From positions 30,529 through 94,528 of the forward strand of contig CAYSGH010000007.1 of NCBI GenBank assembly GCA_964430505.1: 64,000 bases of DNA. Direction: 5' to 3'. This stretch comes from UBA6176 sp032119375. GTDB taxonomy: Bacteria; Verrucomicrobiota; Verrucomicrobiia; Limisphaerales; UBA9464. The translations under genes and the position numbers were made by a program. Below are positions 9,627 through 17,792 of the stretch, piece by piece. Below the pieces are notes generated by a model. That model saw only the letters and a program-made list of their open reading frames with translations. It was not told the DNA's origin and ran no database searches. Numbering within the stretch: position 1 is the first letter of the stretch; every line of letters starts with the position of its first letter.

Positions 9627-12458
9627 ATGGACTACAAGAACACGCTGAACCTGCCGCGCACGGGCTTCCCGATGCAGGCGAACCTGGTGCAAAACGAGCC
9701 GGCACGGCTGTCGCGCTGGCTGGAGACGGGGCTTTACGAGCGGATCCAGGAGGCGCGGGCGGGCTCCCCGACGTTCGTGCTGCACGATGGCCCGCCGTTT
9801 GCGAACGGGGACGTGCACGTGGGGACGGCGCTGAACAAGATCCTCAAGGACATCGTGGTGAAGTCGCGCACGCTGCGGGGTTTTCGCGCGCCCTATGTGC
9901 CGGGCTGGGACTGCCATGGATTACCCATCGAGGCCAAGGTGACGCAGGAACTGAGGGCATCCGGCAAGGTTGACGCCGACGCGGCGACGGTGCGGGCCGC
10001 CTGCGATGCCTATGCGAGGCGGTATGTGGCATTGCAACGGGGCCAGTTCCAGCGGCTTGGGGTGTTGGGGGACTGGGGACGGCCGTACCTGACGCTCGAC
10101 CCGTCGTATGAGGCGGCCGAGTTGCGCCTGTTTGCGGACCTTGTTGAAAAGGGCTTTGTCTATCGGGGAAAGAAGCCGGTGTATTGGTCGGTGCCCTTTC
10201 GCACGGCGTTGGCGGAGGCGGAGGTCGAGTATGGGGACCACGTCAGCCAAAGCGTGTACGTGAAGTTTCGGCTGGAGGGCGAGCCGAACACGTTCGTGCT
10301 GATTTGGACGACGACGCCCTGGACGTTGCCGGCCAACCTGGCCGTCGCGTTCAACCCGGAGCTGCACTATTCCTATGTGCACGCGAACGGCGAGACGTTC
10401 CTGGTGGCCAACGCGCTGCTGTCGGTCCTCGCGGGGAAGCTGGGTTGGGAGAATTACCAGATCATCCGCACGGCGCAGCCCGACGAGCTGGCGTCGCTCC
10501 GGTATGAGCATCCGTTTTGTCGCCGGACTGGTTCGTTGCATTCGGCGAGTTTTGTGGAGGCGACGACGGGGACCGGCTTTGTCCACATTGCGCCGGGGCA
10601 CGGGTTGGAGGACTACCAACTAGGCCTTTCGATTGGCTTGCCGGTGTATTGCCCGGTGACGGACGAGGGGTTGCTGGGGCCGACGCAGGACCTTCCGTTG
10701 GAGCAGCAACTGCCGGCCGAGCTGCATGGCAAGTCCGTGTTGGAGAAGAACGGTCGGTCGGATGCGAACGACGCGGTCATCGCCCTGTTGCAGGAGTCGG
10801 GGGCGTTGGCGCACCGGGAGGATTACCATCACAGCTACCCGCATTGCTGGCGGTCGAAGACGCCGATTGTGTTTCGTGCCGTGGACCAGTGGTTCATTCG
10901 GATCGACCGCGAGGCGGACGGTTCGGGTTCGTTTAGGCAACAGGCGTTGGCCGCGATTGACGGCGTGCGATGGATCCCGGACTGGGGGATCAACCGGATC
11001 AAGGGGGCGGTGCAGACGCGGCCGGACTGGTGCATCTCGAGGCAGCGGACCTGGGGCGTGCCGATCCCAGCCTTCTACGACTCGGAGGGGAACCCGATCT
11101 TGGACGCGGGCATCGTGCGGAAGGCGGCGGACCTGTTCGCCGTGCACGGATCGAATGTTTGGTTTAGCCGGACGACGGCGGAACTGTGGGAGGCGTGCCG
11201 ACCGGAGGGGTGGGCGGGGCCGAGCCCGACGCGCCATGCGCTGGACACGCTGGACGTTTGGATTGACTCGGGATCGTCGTCGCGGGCGGTGCTGATGGCG
11301 CGTCCGGAGCTTTCGCATGGGTGTGAGGAGGGCTGGAGGGCGGACGTTTATCTGGAGGGGTCGGACCAGCATCGGGGCTGGTTCCAGTCCTCGTTGCTGC
11401 TGAGCCTGGGTGGCAATGGCGCGGCCCCGTATCGCACGGTGTTGACGCATGGGTTCATGGTGGACGAGGACCGCGAGAAGATCTCCAAGTCCAAGCAGGG
11501 GCAGGGCGGGTATACAAAGCCGCAGACGGCGGACCGCTACGTGAAGGACTACGGGGCGGACGTGGTGCGCCTTTGGGTGGCGTCCCAGGATTATCGAAAC
11601 GACATCGTGGTGTCGGAGGAGCGGCTGAAGAAAGTGGGCGAGACGTATAGACTGCTTCGCAACACGCTTCGGTTCCAGTTGGGAAACCTGTTTGACTTCG
11701 ACCCGGCGCAGGATGCCGTGCCAGAGGTGGACATGGAGGGCCTGGACCGGTGGGTGCTCGGGGAGTTTGCAGGTCTGGAGGGGTCGGTGGCCCGGGCCTA
11801 CGAGGACTTCGAGTTCCATGTCGTGTACCAGCGCGTGTCGCAGTTTGCGGCGGTGGAGCTGAGCGCCGTCTATCACGACGCGGTGAAGGACAGGCTGTAC
11901 TCGGAGGCGGCGGGGTCGAAACGGCGTCGCTCGGCACAGACGGCGCTTTGGCGCCTTGCATCCGGCCTGGCGCGCATGCTGTCTCCCGTCCTGGCCTTCA
12001 CGGCGGACGAGGCATGGGAGCACCTGCCGGGGCACCTCCATGACTCGGTTCACCTTGCGACATGGGAGCCCTCGCAGGACCCAAGGACCCCGGAGGAGAA
12101 GGCGGCGTGGGCAACATTGATGTCCATTCGCTCGCTGGCGTTGCCCGAGCTGGAGAAGGCAAGGCAGGCCAAGCAGATCGGGAAGGCCTTGGAGGCCCGG
12201 CTCTTTCTGGCCTTGGATGCGCCGACACAGCCGGTCGTTTCGGGTCGCGAGTCCGCGTTGGGCGAATTGATGTCCGTCTCCGGGATCTCCTGCGTGCCAG
12301 CGAGGGAGCTTGGGGTGACGGTGGCGCGGGCGGAGGGGATGAAGTGCGAGCGTTGCTGGCGATGGGAGCCGGGCGTGGGGCAAGCTGCGGAGCATCCGAC
12401 GCTTTGCCCCCGTTGCGTGACGGCGGTTGGCGCCTCAAGGGTTACCGAGGGCAATTAG
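9627..12458 (+). CDS. ileS: Isoleucyl-tRNA synthetase
   Basis: 943 residues, normal for bacterial IleRS, which charges tRNA-Ile with isoleucine in the cytoplasm. The class I HIGH motif appears as HVGT at 64-67 (within PPFANGDVHVGTALNKILKD). The KMSKS loop is KISKS beginning at K618. The C-terminal zinc finger is complete (CERCW ... CPRC near the end). The editing-domain region (TTTPWTLPANLAV) is also present. The ATG at 9627 starts the conserved MDYKNTLNLP; an upstream TTG at 9615 is in frame but less likely. The 275-base leader (9352-9626) was checked for a T-box and none was seen. It is transcribed alone and followed by a long non-coding stretch. Confidence 0.97.
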   Translation: MDYKNTLNLPRTGFPMQANLVQNEPARLSRWLETGLYERIQEARAGSPTFVLHDGPPFANGDVHVGTALNKILKDIVVKSRTLRGFRAPYVPGWDCHGLPIEAKVTQELRASGKVDADAATVRAACDAYARRYVALQRGQFQRLGVLGDWGRPYLTLDPSYEAAELRLFADLVEKGFVYRGKKPVYWSVPFRTALAEAEVEYGDHVSQSVYVKFRLEGEPNTFVLIWTTTPWTLPANLAVAFNPELHYSYVHANGETFLVANALLSVLAGKLGWENYQIIRTAQPDELASLRYEHPFCRRTGSLHSASFVEATTGTGFVHIAPGHGLEDYQLGLSIGLPVYCPVTDEGLLGPTQDLPLEQQLPAELHGKSVLEKNGRSDANDAVIALLQESGALAHREDYHHSYPHCWRSKTPIVFRAVDQWFIRIDREADGSGSFRQQALAAIDGVRWIPDWGINRIKGAVQTRPDWCISRQRTWGVPIPAFYDSEGNPILDAGIVRKAADLFAVHGSNVWFSRTTAELWEACRPEGWAGPSPTRHALDTLDVWIDSGSSSRAVLMARPELSHGCEEGWRADVYLEGSDQHRGWFQSSLLLSLGGNGAAPYRTVLTHGFMVDEDREKISKSKQGQGGYTKPQTADRYVKDYGADVVRLWVASQDYRNDIVVSEERLKKVGETYRLLRNTLRFQLGNLFDFDPAQDAVPEVDMEGLDRWVLGEFAGLEGSVARAYEDFEFHVVYQRVSQFAAVELSAVYHDAVKDRLYSEAAGSKRRRSAQTALWRLASGLARMLSPVLAFTADEAWEHLPGHLHDSVHLATWEPSQDPRTPEEKAAWATLMSIRSLALPELEKARQAKQIGKALEARLFLALDAPTQPVVSGRESALGELMSVSGISCVPARELGVTVARAEGMKCERCWRWEPGVGQAAEHPTLCPRCVTAVGASRVTEGN

Positions 12459-12957
12459 CACAAGCGGCCGCGCTGGGTCGCCCCTCCCGACCCGATGCGC
12501 TTGCGGGTAGTCCTCCTCGTTGGTCGATGGTCGGCTCCGCTTGTCCCTTGGCCGGAACGATTCAGTTGGATCGGTCGTGCTTGCTCGATCTGCTTCCGCA
12601 ACTCCTTCGTCGTTCGGCTTAGGTTTCCGGGGGCAAAAACCCCGCTGTCGCCTGATTCCCGAGGGGGAGTCCCCATTTGGACAAGACGTCGCTCACCCAG
12701 GCGCCTGCGCCTTCAAGCGCGGATTCCCCGGACACCAGGGATTCCAGCGAGCCTACGGAACCCCGCATCCCACAGCACCCATTTGTCCGGTGCGTGAATC
12801 CGGCCCGTGCCCGACTCCTTGGAGATACGCGTCCATGCGGAGACCCGGTGGCGAGAACTGCCTGGATGAGTCCAGGGAATCCCGGGCATGGGATCGGGAC
12901 CTTCGGGTTGGCGCAGGCCTGGAACCGGGTGGGTGCGCGGGCCTTGCAATAAAGCGA
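12459..12957. other. Non-coding stretch between ileS and the H1-like gene
   Basis: About 500 bases with only short open frames lacking domains or the local codon bias. Small GC hairpins are visible, for example CGGGG/CCCCG around a run of A near 12630-12646, and GGGGGAGTCCCC near 12662-12675. They have no T-tract and are not called terminators. No RNA gene was recognised. Confidence 0.45.
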
Positions 12958-12989
12958 TGGGCCCGGACATCTCATGGATGCCGGGCCCA
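12958..12989 (-). terminator. Hairpin terminator downstream of the H1-like gene
   Basis: TGGGCCCGG at 12958-12966 pairs perfectly with CCGGGCCCA at 12981-12989. The loop itself can add CATC/GATG, giving a 9 + 4 bp stem. Read on the minus strand it lies about 50 bases past the stop of the H1-like gene and is followed by a modest T-rich segment (CTTTATT). It could also stop transcription coming from ileS. Confidence 0.6.
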
Positions 12990-13039
12990 GGGCGTCGTTG
13001 ACGAAACTTGGAGCCGCGAGGGAAACCTCGCGCGCGGGT

Positions 13040-13543
13040 TCAGGATGCCGGCGCAGGCTCCGCCTCGGCGGGGGCCGCCGGGCCCGCGGTGGCCGTGGAG
13101 CCGTCGTCCATCCAAATGCGCTTGCCGTTGGGGCCGGGCTTGATTTGGGAGATGGTCTTCCCGGTGCTGCTAAACCAAGTGGCGATGTTAATGGGCTTGG
13201 CCTTGAGGATGTCTGCGACCTCACGCGCAGTCAGTCCCGCAGGCCCTGCCGCCTTGAGGGTTGAAATGATGGAATCCTTGACGGCGCCGCGCTTGCCCCG
13301 CTTGGCGGGCTTGGCCTTGGCCCTCGGCTTTTCCGCCTTGGCGGCTGCCGCCTTGGGCCGTCCCGGCGGCCGACCAGGCTTGCGTCCCGGCTTCTGACCG
13401 GGCTTGGACGTGGCGGGCTGGCCGGTCTGGATGGCCGCCAGCTCGGCGTCGATGGAGCGGACGTCCTCCAAGAGCTTGCCCTTGCGTGTTAGGAGGGACT
13501 GGATACGGCTGAAGTCAGACGCGCTGATCTTTGTTAAGTCCAT
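13040..13543 (-). CDS. Histone H1-like / AT-hook DNA-binding protein
   Basis: 167 residues, very basic. The N-terminal part is helical (MDLTKISASDFSRIQSLLTR, then an acidic heptad-like segment to about 50). A long Lys/Pro/Ala-rich linker at about 58-95 contains the AT-hook core GRPPGRP and repeated KAKPAKRGKRG-type motifs. A C-terminal compact region (DSIISTLKAAGPAGLTAREV...) looks like a small winged-helix domain. This layout resembles bacterial H1-like nucleoid proteins that bind the minor groove, so a chromosome-organising or regulatory role is likely. The ATG at 13541-13543 was chosen because the upstream extension of the frame has no domain and overlaps the neighbouring non-coding region. 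It is single-gene and probably ends at the hairpin at 12958-12989. Targets cannot be inferred. Confidence 0.75.
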   Translation of the reverse strand: MDLTKISASDFSRIQSLLTRKGKLLEDVRSIDAELAAIQTGQPATSKPGQKPGRKPGRPPGRPKAAAAKAEKPRAKAKPAKRGKRGAVKDSIISTLKAAGPAGLTAREVADILKAKPINIATWFSSTGKTISQIKPGPNGKRIWMDDGSTATAGPAAPAEAEPAPAS

Positions 13544-13683
13544 TGCGACGACAATGAAACGCACGCCGAAAGACGATGCAACTCGGATTTTCGCAATTGT
13601 TAGGCTTCGATGCGATCGGGTTGCGAATGGGATGGAAACGCATGCCTTGCCTCGCGGGCCATTTTGGGTTGGGACCAAAGCGC

Positions 13684-14415
13684 TCAGGGGGCCGCGCGAG
13701 GCCCGGGCCCGGCGGGATGCCCCCGGCCCATGGCGGGGGCGGCCCGGTACACTAGGAAAAGCTCGTTGCCATGTCTCTGGATGGAATGCAAAGCCATGCG
13801 CCGCACCGCGGCCAGCGGACCCGTTCCCAGCCCGTCGCTGGCCGTGGGGGCGTGCCGGCCGCCCATGAGCAGCGGGCACCAGGTGAGGTGCAGCTCGTCC
13901 ACCATGCCTGCCCGGAAGAACGCGTCGTTTAGGGATCCGCCACCCTCGACGAGGGCCTCCCGCACCCCATGCCTTGCCGTGAGCCACCGAAGGCCGGCGC
14001 CGACGTCCACTTCATGCCCGGGGCTTGTCCACACCTCGTCCGCCAACGCCGCGAGGCGGCGTATTCGGGAGGCGGGAGCCGATGCCGACACCCAGGCGAC
14101 GACCGGTGCGGATCGGTCCTTCCACAAGGGGGCGTCGGGCGACAGGGATGCGGATCCGGAAACCACGACGCGGACGGGATGCGGGCGCCGACCCAGGCGT
14201 TGCCTGAGCTTGTCGTAATGCCTTCCGCCGTTGCCCAGGGTCGCGCCGGTTTCCTCCACGGTCCGCGCGCCGCACACGATGGCGTCCGAGGCCGCCCGCA
14301 GCTCATGCAGGTGGCGTCCGTCGCGCGGGCTTCCAAACGTGTGAACGGCACGGTTTGCAGTGGCCACCTTGCCGTCGGCGGACATGGCCATGTTGATGCG
14401 CACAAAGGGCCTCAT
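13684..14415 (-). CDS. Stand-alone RibD C-terminal (DHFR-fold) reductase
   Basis: 243 residues matching the RibD C-terminal reductase family, which in riboflavin synthesis reduces the ribosylaminopyrimidine phosphate with NADPH. The start RPFVRINMAMSADGKVAT is characteristic, followed by GSPRDGRHLHELRAASDAIVCGA. The C-terminal EGGGSLNDAFF carries the conserved Glu-Gly-Gly. There is no deaminase domain, so this is either a split riboflavin reductase or a related dihydrofolate-reductase-like enzyme. Its ATG overlaps the queA stop by ATGA, so translation of the two is coupled. The substrate cannot be fixed from sequence; it could serve riboflavin or pteridine/queuosine-related metabolism. Confidence 0.8.
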   Translation of the reverse strand: MRPFVRINMAMSADGKVATANRAVHTFGSPRDGRHLHELRAASDAIVCGARTVEETGATLGNGGRHYDKLRQRLGRRPHPVRVVVSGSASLSPDAPLWKDRSAPVVAWVSASAPASRIRRLAALADEVWTSPGHEVDVGAGLRWLTARHGVREALVEGGGSLNDAFFRAGMVDELHLTWCPLLMGGRHAPTASDGLGTGPLAAVRRMALHSIQRHGNELFLVYRAAPAMGRGHPAGPGPRAAP

Positions 14416-15527
14416 GTGATGAGCATGGAGTCCCCATAGGAAAAGAAGCGGAAGCGTGCCTCGACGGCGTGGCGGTACGCCTCCATGAGTCGAACGCGTC
14501 CCCTGTCTGCATGGCCGGGCGCCATGAAGGCGCTCACGAGCATGAGCAAGGTGCTCTGGGGAAGGTGAAAGTTGGTGATGAGTCCATCCAGGACGCGGAA
14601 GCGTGCGGGCGGATGCAGGAAAATACGGGTGCGACCATGGGCGACGGCGGGCAGGGGCTGGAAGGATGCCGGGGCGTTGGCATCCTGGGATTCGCCCCAA
14701 AGCCCGTCCGACTGTCCGCGGGCAATGGACTCGAGCACGCGGGTGGTGGTGGTGCCGACGGCGATGACGCGACGGCCCTCTGCCTTGGCATCATTGATGG
14801 CGCGGGCCGTGCTGGGCGGCACCGTGAAGCGTTCCTCGTGCATGCGGTGTTCCTCGACGGTGTCCGACTTCACTGGGAGGAAGGTGCCCGCGCCGACATG
14901 GAGCGTTAGCCAAGCCATTTGGATGCCGGCGGTCCGGAGGGCTTCCAGCAGGCCTTGCGTGAAGTGGAGTCCGGCCGTGGGTGCGGCGACGGACCCTGCC
15001 TCGCGGGCATAGACGGTTTGATATCGTTCCTCGTCCTCGGGGCCGGGCGCCGCCGCGTCGCGGTGGATATAGGGAGGCAATGGCATCTCCCCGTGGGCGG
15101 AGGCAAAGGCGAGGACGTCGCCGTCAAAGTCGAGCACGACGGTGCCGTCGGGCTCCTTGTGGACCAAGGTGGCTGGAAGCGGGTCATGGGGCGGCCCGAG
15201 GAGCACGGAGGAGCCTTCACGGACCCTTTTGGATGGACGGAGCATGGCGCGCCAGCGGCGGGTGGACACTTCTTCCAGAAGGAGGACCTCGATGGTTCCG
15301 CCGGACGTGGGCTTTTGGCCGCGGAGCCGGGCGGGGATCACCTTGGAATCATTGAAGACGAGGAGGTCGCCGGGGCGGAGCCACGCGCCAATGCGGTCGA
15401 ATCGGGTTTCGTGCCGCGACGGCGGGTCGCGTTGGAGGACGAGGAGTCGTGAGTGGTCACGCTCTGGGGCGGGATGTTGGGCGATGAGTTCTTGGGGAAG
15501 GTGGAAGTCGAAGTCAGCGACGCGCAT
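14412..15527 (-). CDS. queA: tRNA preQ1(34) S-adenosylmethionine ribosyltransferase-isomerase
   Basis: 371 residues, close to the usual 340-370 of QueA, which transfers and isomerises the ribosyl group of SAM onto preQ1 at the wobble base of tRNA to give epoxyqueuosine. Family signatures seen include FDFHLPQELIAQHP at the start, LLVFNDSKVIPARLRG, the central TAGLHFTQGLLEALR, HVGAGTFLPV, and the C-terminal FHLPQSTLLMLVSAF. The start at 15527 matches the family N-terminus (MRVADFDF); 36 further in-frame residues upstream are Ser/Pro-rich and are left out. The gene is divergent from mraZ and coupled at its 3' end to the RibD-type reductase. Confidence 0.95.
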   Translation of the reverse strand: MRVADFDFHLPQELIAQHPAPERDHSRLLVLQRDPPSRHETRFDRIGAWLRPGDLLVFNDSKVIPARLRGQKPTSGGTIEVLLLEEVSTRRWRAMLRPSKRVREGSSVLLGPPHDPLPATLVHKEPDGTVVLDFDGDVLAFASAHGEMPLPPYIHRDAAAPGPEDEERYQTVYAREAGSVAAPTAGLHFTQGLLEALRTAGIQMAWLTLHVGAGTFLPVKSDTVEEHRMHEERFTVPPSTARAINDAKAEGRRVIAVGTTTTRVLESIARGQSDGLWGESQDANAPASFQPLPAVAHGRTRIFLHPPARFRVLDGLITNFHLPQSTLLMLVSAFMAPGHADRGRVRLMEAYRHAVEARFRFFSYGDSMLIT

Positions 15528-15805
15528 GGGGGGGACTTGGGGGAAAAAGTTGGTTGGAGGGGCGAAGAGGGAGGGGGATCCGGGAGGGGAATGCGGATGA
15601 AGCGGTGAGGACGAGGCGTTGGAGCCCTGGGCCAAGTTATTGGGGATGAGCCAGTTGGGCTTGATGGGGAGCGATGTGAAGAACGTGGGGACAACTGGCC
15701 GGGGATTTGTTCAATCACCGAGTTGACGGATAGTGTCGAAAAGTGGCATGAAAAGGATGTTCTTCGGGTTGTTAGGGGTGATTTGCAGAAGGTTAGTGGC
15801 TGCTT

Positions 15806-15838
15806 TGGGTGGGTAGGGGCGGGTGGGGATGGGCTGGG
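15806..15838 (+). promoter_or_regulatory. Candidate MraZ operator (TGGG-repeat cluster)
   Basis: A dense run of GTGGG/TGGG elements: TGGG at 15806 and 15810, GTGGG at 15809 and 15823, TGGG at 15830 and 15835, with AGGGG at 15815 between. E. coli MraZ is known to bind tandem GTGGG-type repeats upstream of its own gene. The spacing here (about 9-14 bases) is less regular than that model. The position, about 90 bases before mraZ and next to a TTGACG box, fits autoregulation. Inference from pattern only. Confidence 0.35.
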
Positions 15839-15871
15839 TTGACGTAGGCTTGGCTCCTGGAACGGCGGAGC

Positions 15872-15899
15872 GGCGAACGAGAGCGTGGCGAACGAGAGC
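15872..15899 (+). repeat. 13-bp direct repeat ahead of mraZ
   Basis: GGCGAACGAGAGC occurs at 15872-15884 and again at 15887-15899, a 15-base period, 25 bases before the mraZ start codon. Two exact 13-mers this close are unlikely by chance and could be a regulator half-site pair or part of the leader. Confidence 0.6.
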
Positions 15900-15924
15900 T
15901 GGGCATCAGAGCACTTGAGGCGAC

Positions 15925-16473
15925 ATGGGCGCGATGGACACCAAGGAGGCGGTGGCATCAACGGAGACCGGGGCGGGGCCCGGGACTGCGGGGCGTCCGT
16001 ATTTCACGCTGCGATACAAGCATGGAGTGGACGCGCAGGGTAGGGTGCAATTTCCAAGTCGTTGGAAGGCGCGGGGCTTGGGGACGGTCTTGGTGGCGGT
16101 GTTGAGGGAGATGACGGTGGCGGTGCCTTCCAAGGCGAACCCCTCGATGTCGGACCGAAGGGCGTTGCGGTACGTGGAGGTGATGCCTTCGGCGATGTTC
16201 GAGGCGCATTACGAGGAGGTGATGCGGGCGTGCTCGAACGAGTCGGCGCGGCAGGCGGCGCGGCGGCGCTTTTCGTGGAGGATGGTGGAGCTGGACTTTG
16301 ACGGGGCGGGTCGGTTTTCGCTTCCGGAGGAGCTGAAGGGACCCGCGGAGCTCAAGGGCACGGCGTGGTTGGTGGGATGCGTTCACAAGTTCCAGGTGTG
16401 GAGCCCGGAGCATTTGGAATGCGCGGATGCGGACGACTCGCACGTATTGGCGAAGGAGAACCTGGACTGGTAG
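15925..16473 (+). CDS. mraZ: MraZ-family division/cell-wall cluster regulator
   Basis: 182 residues, longer than the usual 140-150 because of an N-terminal extension of about 25 residues. It shows the two AbrB-like half-domains of MraZ. The first has DAQGRVQFPSRWKARGL near 37-53. The second has ELDFDGAGRFSLPEELKG near 116-133. These match the family's 'GRxxxPxxxR ... DxxGRxxLPxEL' pattern. MraZ is a DNA-binding repressor of the dcw operon and the first gene of the cluster in many bacteria, as here. Sequence identity to well-known MraZ proteins is low outside the two motifs. A GAGG four bases before the ATG supports the start. Candidate operator repeats lie just upstream. Confidence 0.85.
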   Translation: MGAMDTKEAVASTETGAGPGTAGRPYFTLRYKHGVDAQGRVQFPSRWKARGLGTVLVAVLREMTVAVPSKANPSMSDRRALRYVEVMPSAMFEAHYEEVMRACSNESARQAARRRFSWRMVELDFDGAGRFSLPEELKGPAELKGTAWLVGCVHKFQVWSPEHLECADADDSHVLAKENLDW

Positions 16474-16480
16474 TCGAGGC

Positions 16481-16492
16481 GAGGAGAGGAGG
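16481..16492 (+). promoter_or_regulatory. Strong ribosome binding site for the 108-residue gene
   Basis: GAGGAGAGGAGG ends six bases before the ATG at 16499. It is one of the best Shine-Dalgarno sequences in the cluster and supports the reality of the small downstream gene. Confidence 0.7.
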
Positions 16493-16498
16493 CTGGGC

Positions 16499-16825
16499 AT
16501 GAACAAGCGACGAGAGGCGAGGGAGGAACGGTGGGCGCGGGACTGGTGGCGTCCGTGGGCATGGTTTCGGAAGGCGGCGCCGTCGGGTTTTGCGCCGTCG
16601 CCGCGGCAGTTGGAAATGATCCTGGGCGCGGTGAAGCCCGTGCGAAACCCGTTGATGGACGACGACGTGGACGTGGTGGGGCGGCGGGTGGGCGGCGGCC
16701 GGCTGCTGCACGAGACGCGTGCGTCGGGCGATGCGAGGCAGTCGTGGTTGAGGGCGGAGTCGGACCGGACCTATGAGCGGCTACGGGGGCGTCGCCTGGA
16801 GGGGATGAAGGTGGGGACGGACTAG
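16499..16825 (+). CDS. Small basic protein of unknown function in the dcw cluster
   Basis: 108 residues, not recognised. The N-terminus is strongly charged and Trp-rich (MNKRREAREERWARDWWRPW). It continues with a Pro-containing segment, an acidic DDDVDVVG patch near 58-65 and an Arg-rich C-terminus. There is no membrane segment or signal peptide, so it is probably cytoplasmic. It sits between mraZ and rsmH, starts 25 bases after mraZ, has a strong ribosome binding site, and ends five bases before rsmH. The frame is open and GC-rich at third positions like its neighbours, so it is likely real. A role in division or wall synthesis is only suggested by position. Confidence 0.65.
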   Translation: MNKRREAREERWARDWWRPWAWFRKAAPSGFAPSPRQLEMILGAVKPVRNPLMDDDVDVVGRRVGGGRLLHETRASGDARQSWLRAESDRTYERLRGRRLEGMKVGTD

Positions 16826-16830
16826 GGCGG

Positions 16831-17790
16831 ATGGAGAACGAGGTGGATGGGGTGAATGCGTTTCATCACGTGCCGGTGTTGGGGAAGGAGTTGCTGGAGG
16901 GCCTTGGGGTCCGCCCGGGCGGCCGTTGGCTGGACGCGACGCTGGGTGGCGGCGGCCATGCCGAGTCGATCCTGGAGGCGACGGCGCCGGACGGATTCTT
17001 GTGGGGGTGCGACCGTGATGGGGCGGCGGTGGATGCGGCGAGGGGGCGTCTGGGGCGGTTTGGGGGACGGCACGAGTTGCGCCGGATGAACTTTGCGGAC
17101 GTGGAGGGGTGGCTGAGGGCGGGGACGGTGGACGGGGCGTGCATGGACCTTGGGGTGTCGTCGCACCAACTCGACACGCCGGGGCGGGGCTTCAGCGTGC
17201 AGGCGGACGGGCCGTTGGACATGCGCATGGACACGCGGGGCGGGCCCACGGCGGCGGAGGTGGTGAACGAGTGGGAGGAAGGGGAGCTGGCACGGGTGTT
17301 TTGGGAGCTGGGGGACGAAAAGGATGCGAACCGCATTGCGAGGAGGATTGTGCGGGAGCGTGCGGTGAGGCCGTTCACGACGACGTTGCAGTTGGCCGGC
17401 GTGATAGCGGACGCGGTGCCGAGGCCGTGGCAGCGGACGCACCCGGCGACGCAGTGTTTTCAGGCGTTGCGGATGGTGGTGAACGCGGAGCTGGAGTCGT
17501 TGGGGAAGGGGTTGGCGGGGGTTTGGGGGGTGCTGGCGCGTGGAGGGCGGATGGCGGTGATCACCTTCCACTCGGGCGAGGACCGGGTGGTGAAGCGTTT
17601 TTTTCGGGAGCGTGCGCTGGAGTATCGGGTGCCGGAGGGGCAGCCGGACGTTCCGGAGCTTCGGGAGCCATGCCGTCCGCGGGCGCGGCTGGTGGGGCGG
17701 AAGCCGGTGCGTGCCTGCGAGGCGGAGTTGCTGGCGAACCCGCGCTCGCGGAGCGCGCAGCTTCGGGTGGCGGAGAAACTGGAGGATTAG
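16831..17790 (+). CDS. rsmH: 16S rRNA (cytosine1402-N4)-methyltransferase
   Basis: 319 residues, the usual length for RsmH (MraW), which methylates N4 of C1402 in the ribosomal P site using SAM. Motifs seen: FHHVPVLGKELLEGL, then the SAM-binding LDATLGGGGHAESIL, DLGVSSHQLDTPGRGFS, HPATQCFQALRMVVNAELE and ITFHSGEDRVVKRFF. These are the standard family blocks in order. It lies five bases after the small unknown gene and two bases before ftsL. Confidence 0.97.
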   Translation: MENEVDGVNAFHHVPVLGKELLEGLGVRPGGRWLDATLGGGGHAESILEATAPDGFLWGCDRDGAAVDAARGRLGRFGGRHELRRMNFADVEGWLRAGTVDGACMDLGVSSHQLDTPGRGFSVQADGPLDMRMDTRGGPTAAEVVNEWEEGELARVFWELGDEKDANRIARRIVRERAVRPFTTTLQLAGVIADAVPRPWQRTHPATQCFQALRMVVNAELESLGKGLAGVWGVLARGGRMAVITFHSGEDRVVKRFFRERALEYRVPEGQPDVPELREPCRPRARLVGRKPVRACEAELLANPRSRSAQLRVAEKLED

Positions 17791-17792
17791 GG

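Larger units (their letters stand above)
15528..15924. promoter_or_regulatory. Divergent queA / mraZ control region
   Basis: About 400 bases between the divergent starts of queA and mraZ, less GC-rich than the surrounding genes from 15640 to 15790. A TTGACG box lies at 15723-15728 and another at 15839-15844, but no good -10 partner is seen for either. G-rich TGGG repeats and a 13-bp direct repeat precede mraZ and are listed separately. The dcw promoter should lie here, because the downstream genes are packed with hardly any gaps. Confidence 0.5.

Noticed and set aside
12458..13039. Possible tRNA or small RNA gene after ileS
   Set aside because: No cloverleaf or GGTTCGAATCC-type T-arm was seen; only short hairpins.
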